A stretch of 14,593 nucleotides of DNA from Candidatus Poseidoniaceae archaeon. GTDB taxonomy: Archaea; Thermoplasmatota; Poseidoniia; Poseidoniales; Poseidoniaceae. A model generated the notes under the pieces. The model ran no database searches and was not told where the DNA came from. It saw nothing but the letters and a program-made list of their open reading frames with translations. The translations under genes were made by a program, and so were the position numbers. Within the stretch, counting starts at the first letter, position 1. Every line of letters starts with the position of its first letter. Below are positions 14,591-14,593 of the stretch, piece by piece. The stretch is from NCBI GenBank assembly GCA_022451835.1, contig JAKUNX010000034.1:1-14593 (forward strand), read 5' to 3'.

Positions 14591-14593
14591 GGC

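Overview
The window looks like a chromosomal segment of an AT-rich marine euryarchaeon, most likely Marine Group II (Poseidoniales) or a relative. The archaeal evidence is direct: RpoE (Rpb7-like) and Spt4 subunits, ribosomal proteins S24e and S27ae, initiation factor aIF6, an archaeal-type D-aminoacyl-tRNA deacylase and an HVO_0476-type zinc-finger protein. The placement in Marine Group II is an inference from the compact AT-rich layout and from the giant secreted FG-GAP/CARDB-type protein with a C-terminal membrane anchor. No mobile element, CRISPR array, tRNA or rRNA was recognised.

Layout. (1) 1-268: the C-terminal end of a subtilisin-like protease. (2) 269-1003 (-): a class I methyltransferase, divergent from (3) 1095-1862 (+), the zinc-finger protein. 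(4) 1863-3852 (-): a two-gene unit, D-aminoacyl-tRNA deacylase then proline dehydrogenase, divergent from (5) 3928-4860 (+), an unrecognised soluble protein. (6) 4861-6239 (-): the information-processing operon rpoE - spt4 - rps24e - rps27ae, coupled by stop codons embedded in Shine-Dalgarno sequences and by one-base overlaps. (7) 6243-6483: an intergenic region with an unusually GC-rich, inverted-repeat-rich block. (8) 6484-12189 (+): one very large surface protein interrupted by an in-frame TAA. (9) 12228-12911 (+): an unrecognised protein. (10) 12912-14525 (-): aIF6 followed by purC.

Three points deserve a second look. The four convergent gene pairs in the window all abut exactly, stop codon against stop codon with no base between. 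rps24e, normally an indispensable ribosomal gene, needs a frameshift near 5340 to be read in full. The surface protein gene has a TAA at 8035-8037 with the same frame open on both sides. The last two may be sequence or assembly errors rather than biology. The most plausible undescribed regulatory element is the GC-rich hairpin region in the likely leader of rpoE. I did not find convincing evidence of a new defence or metabolic system.
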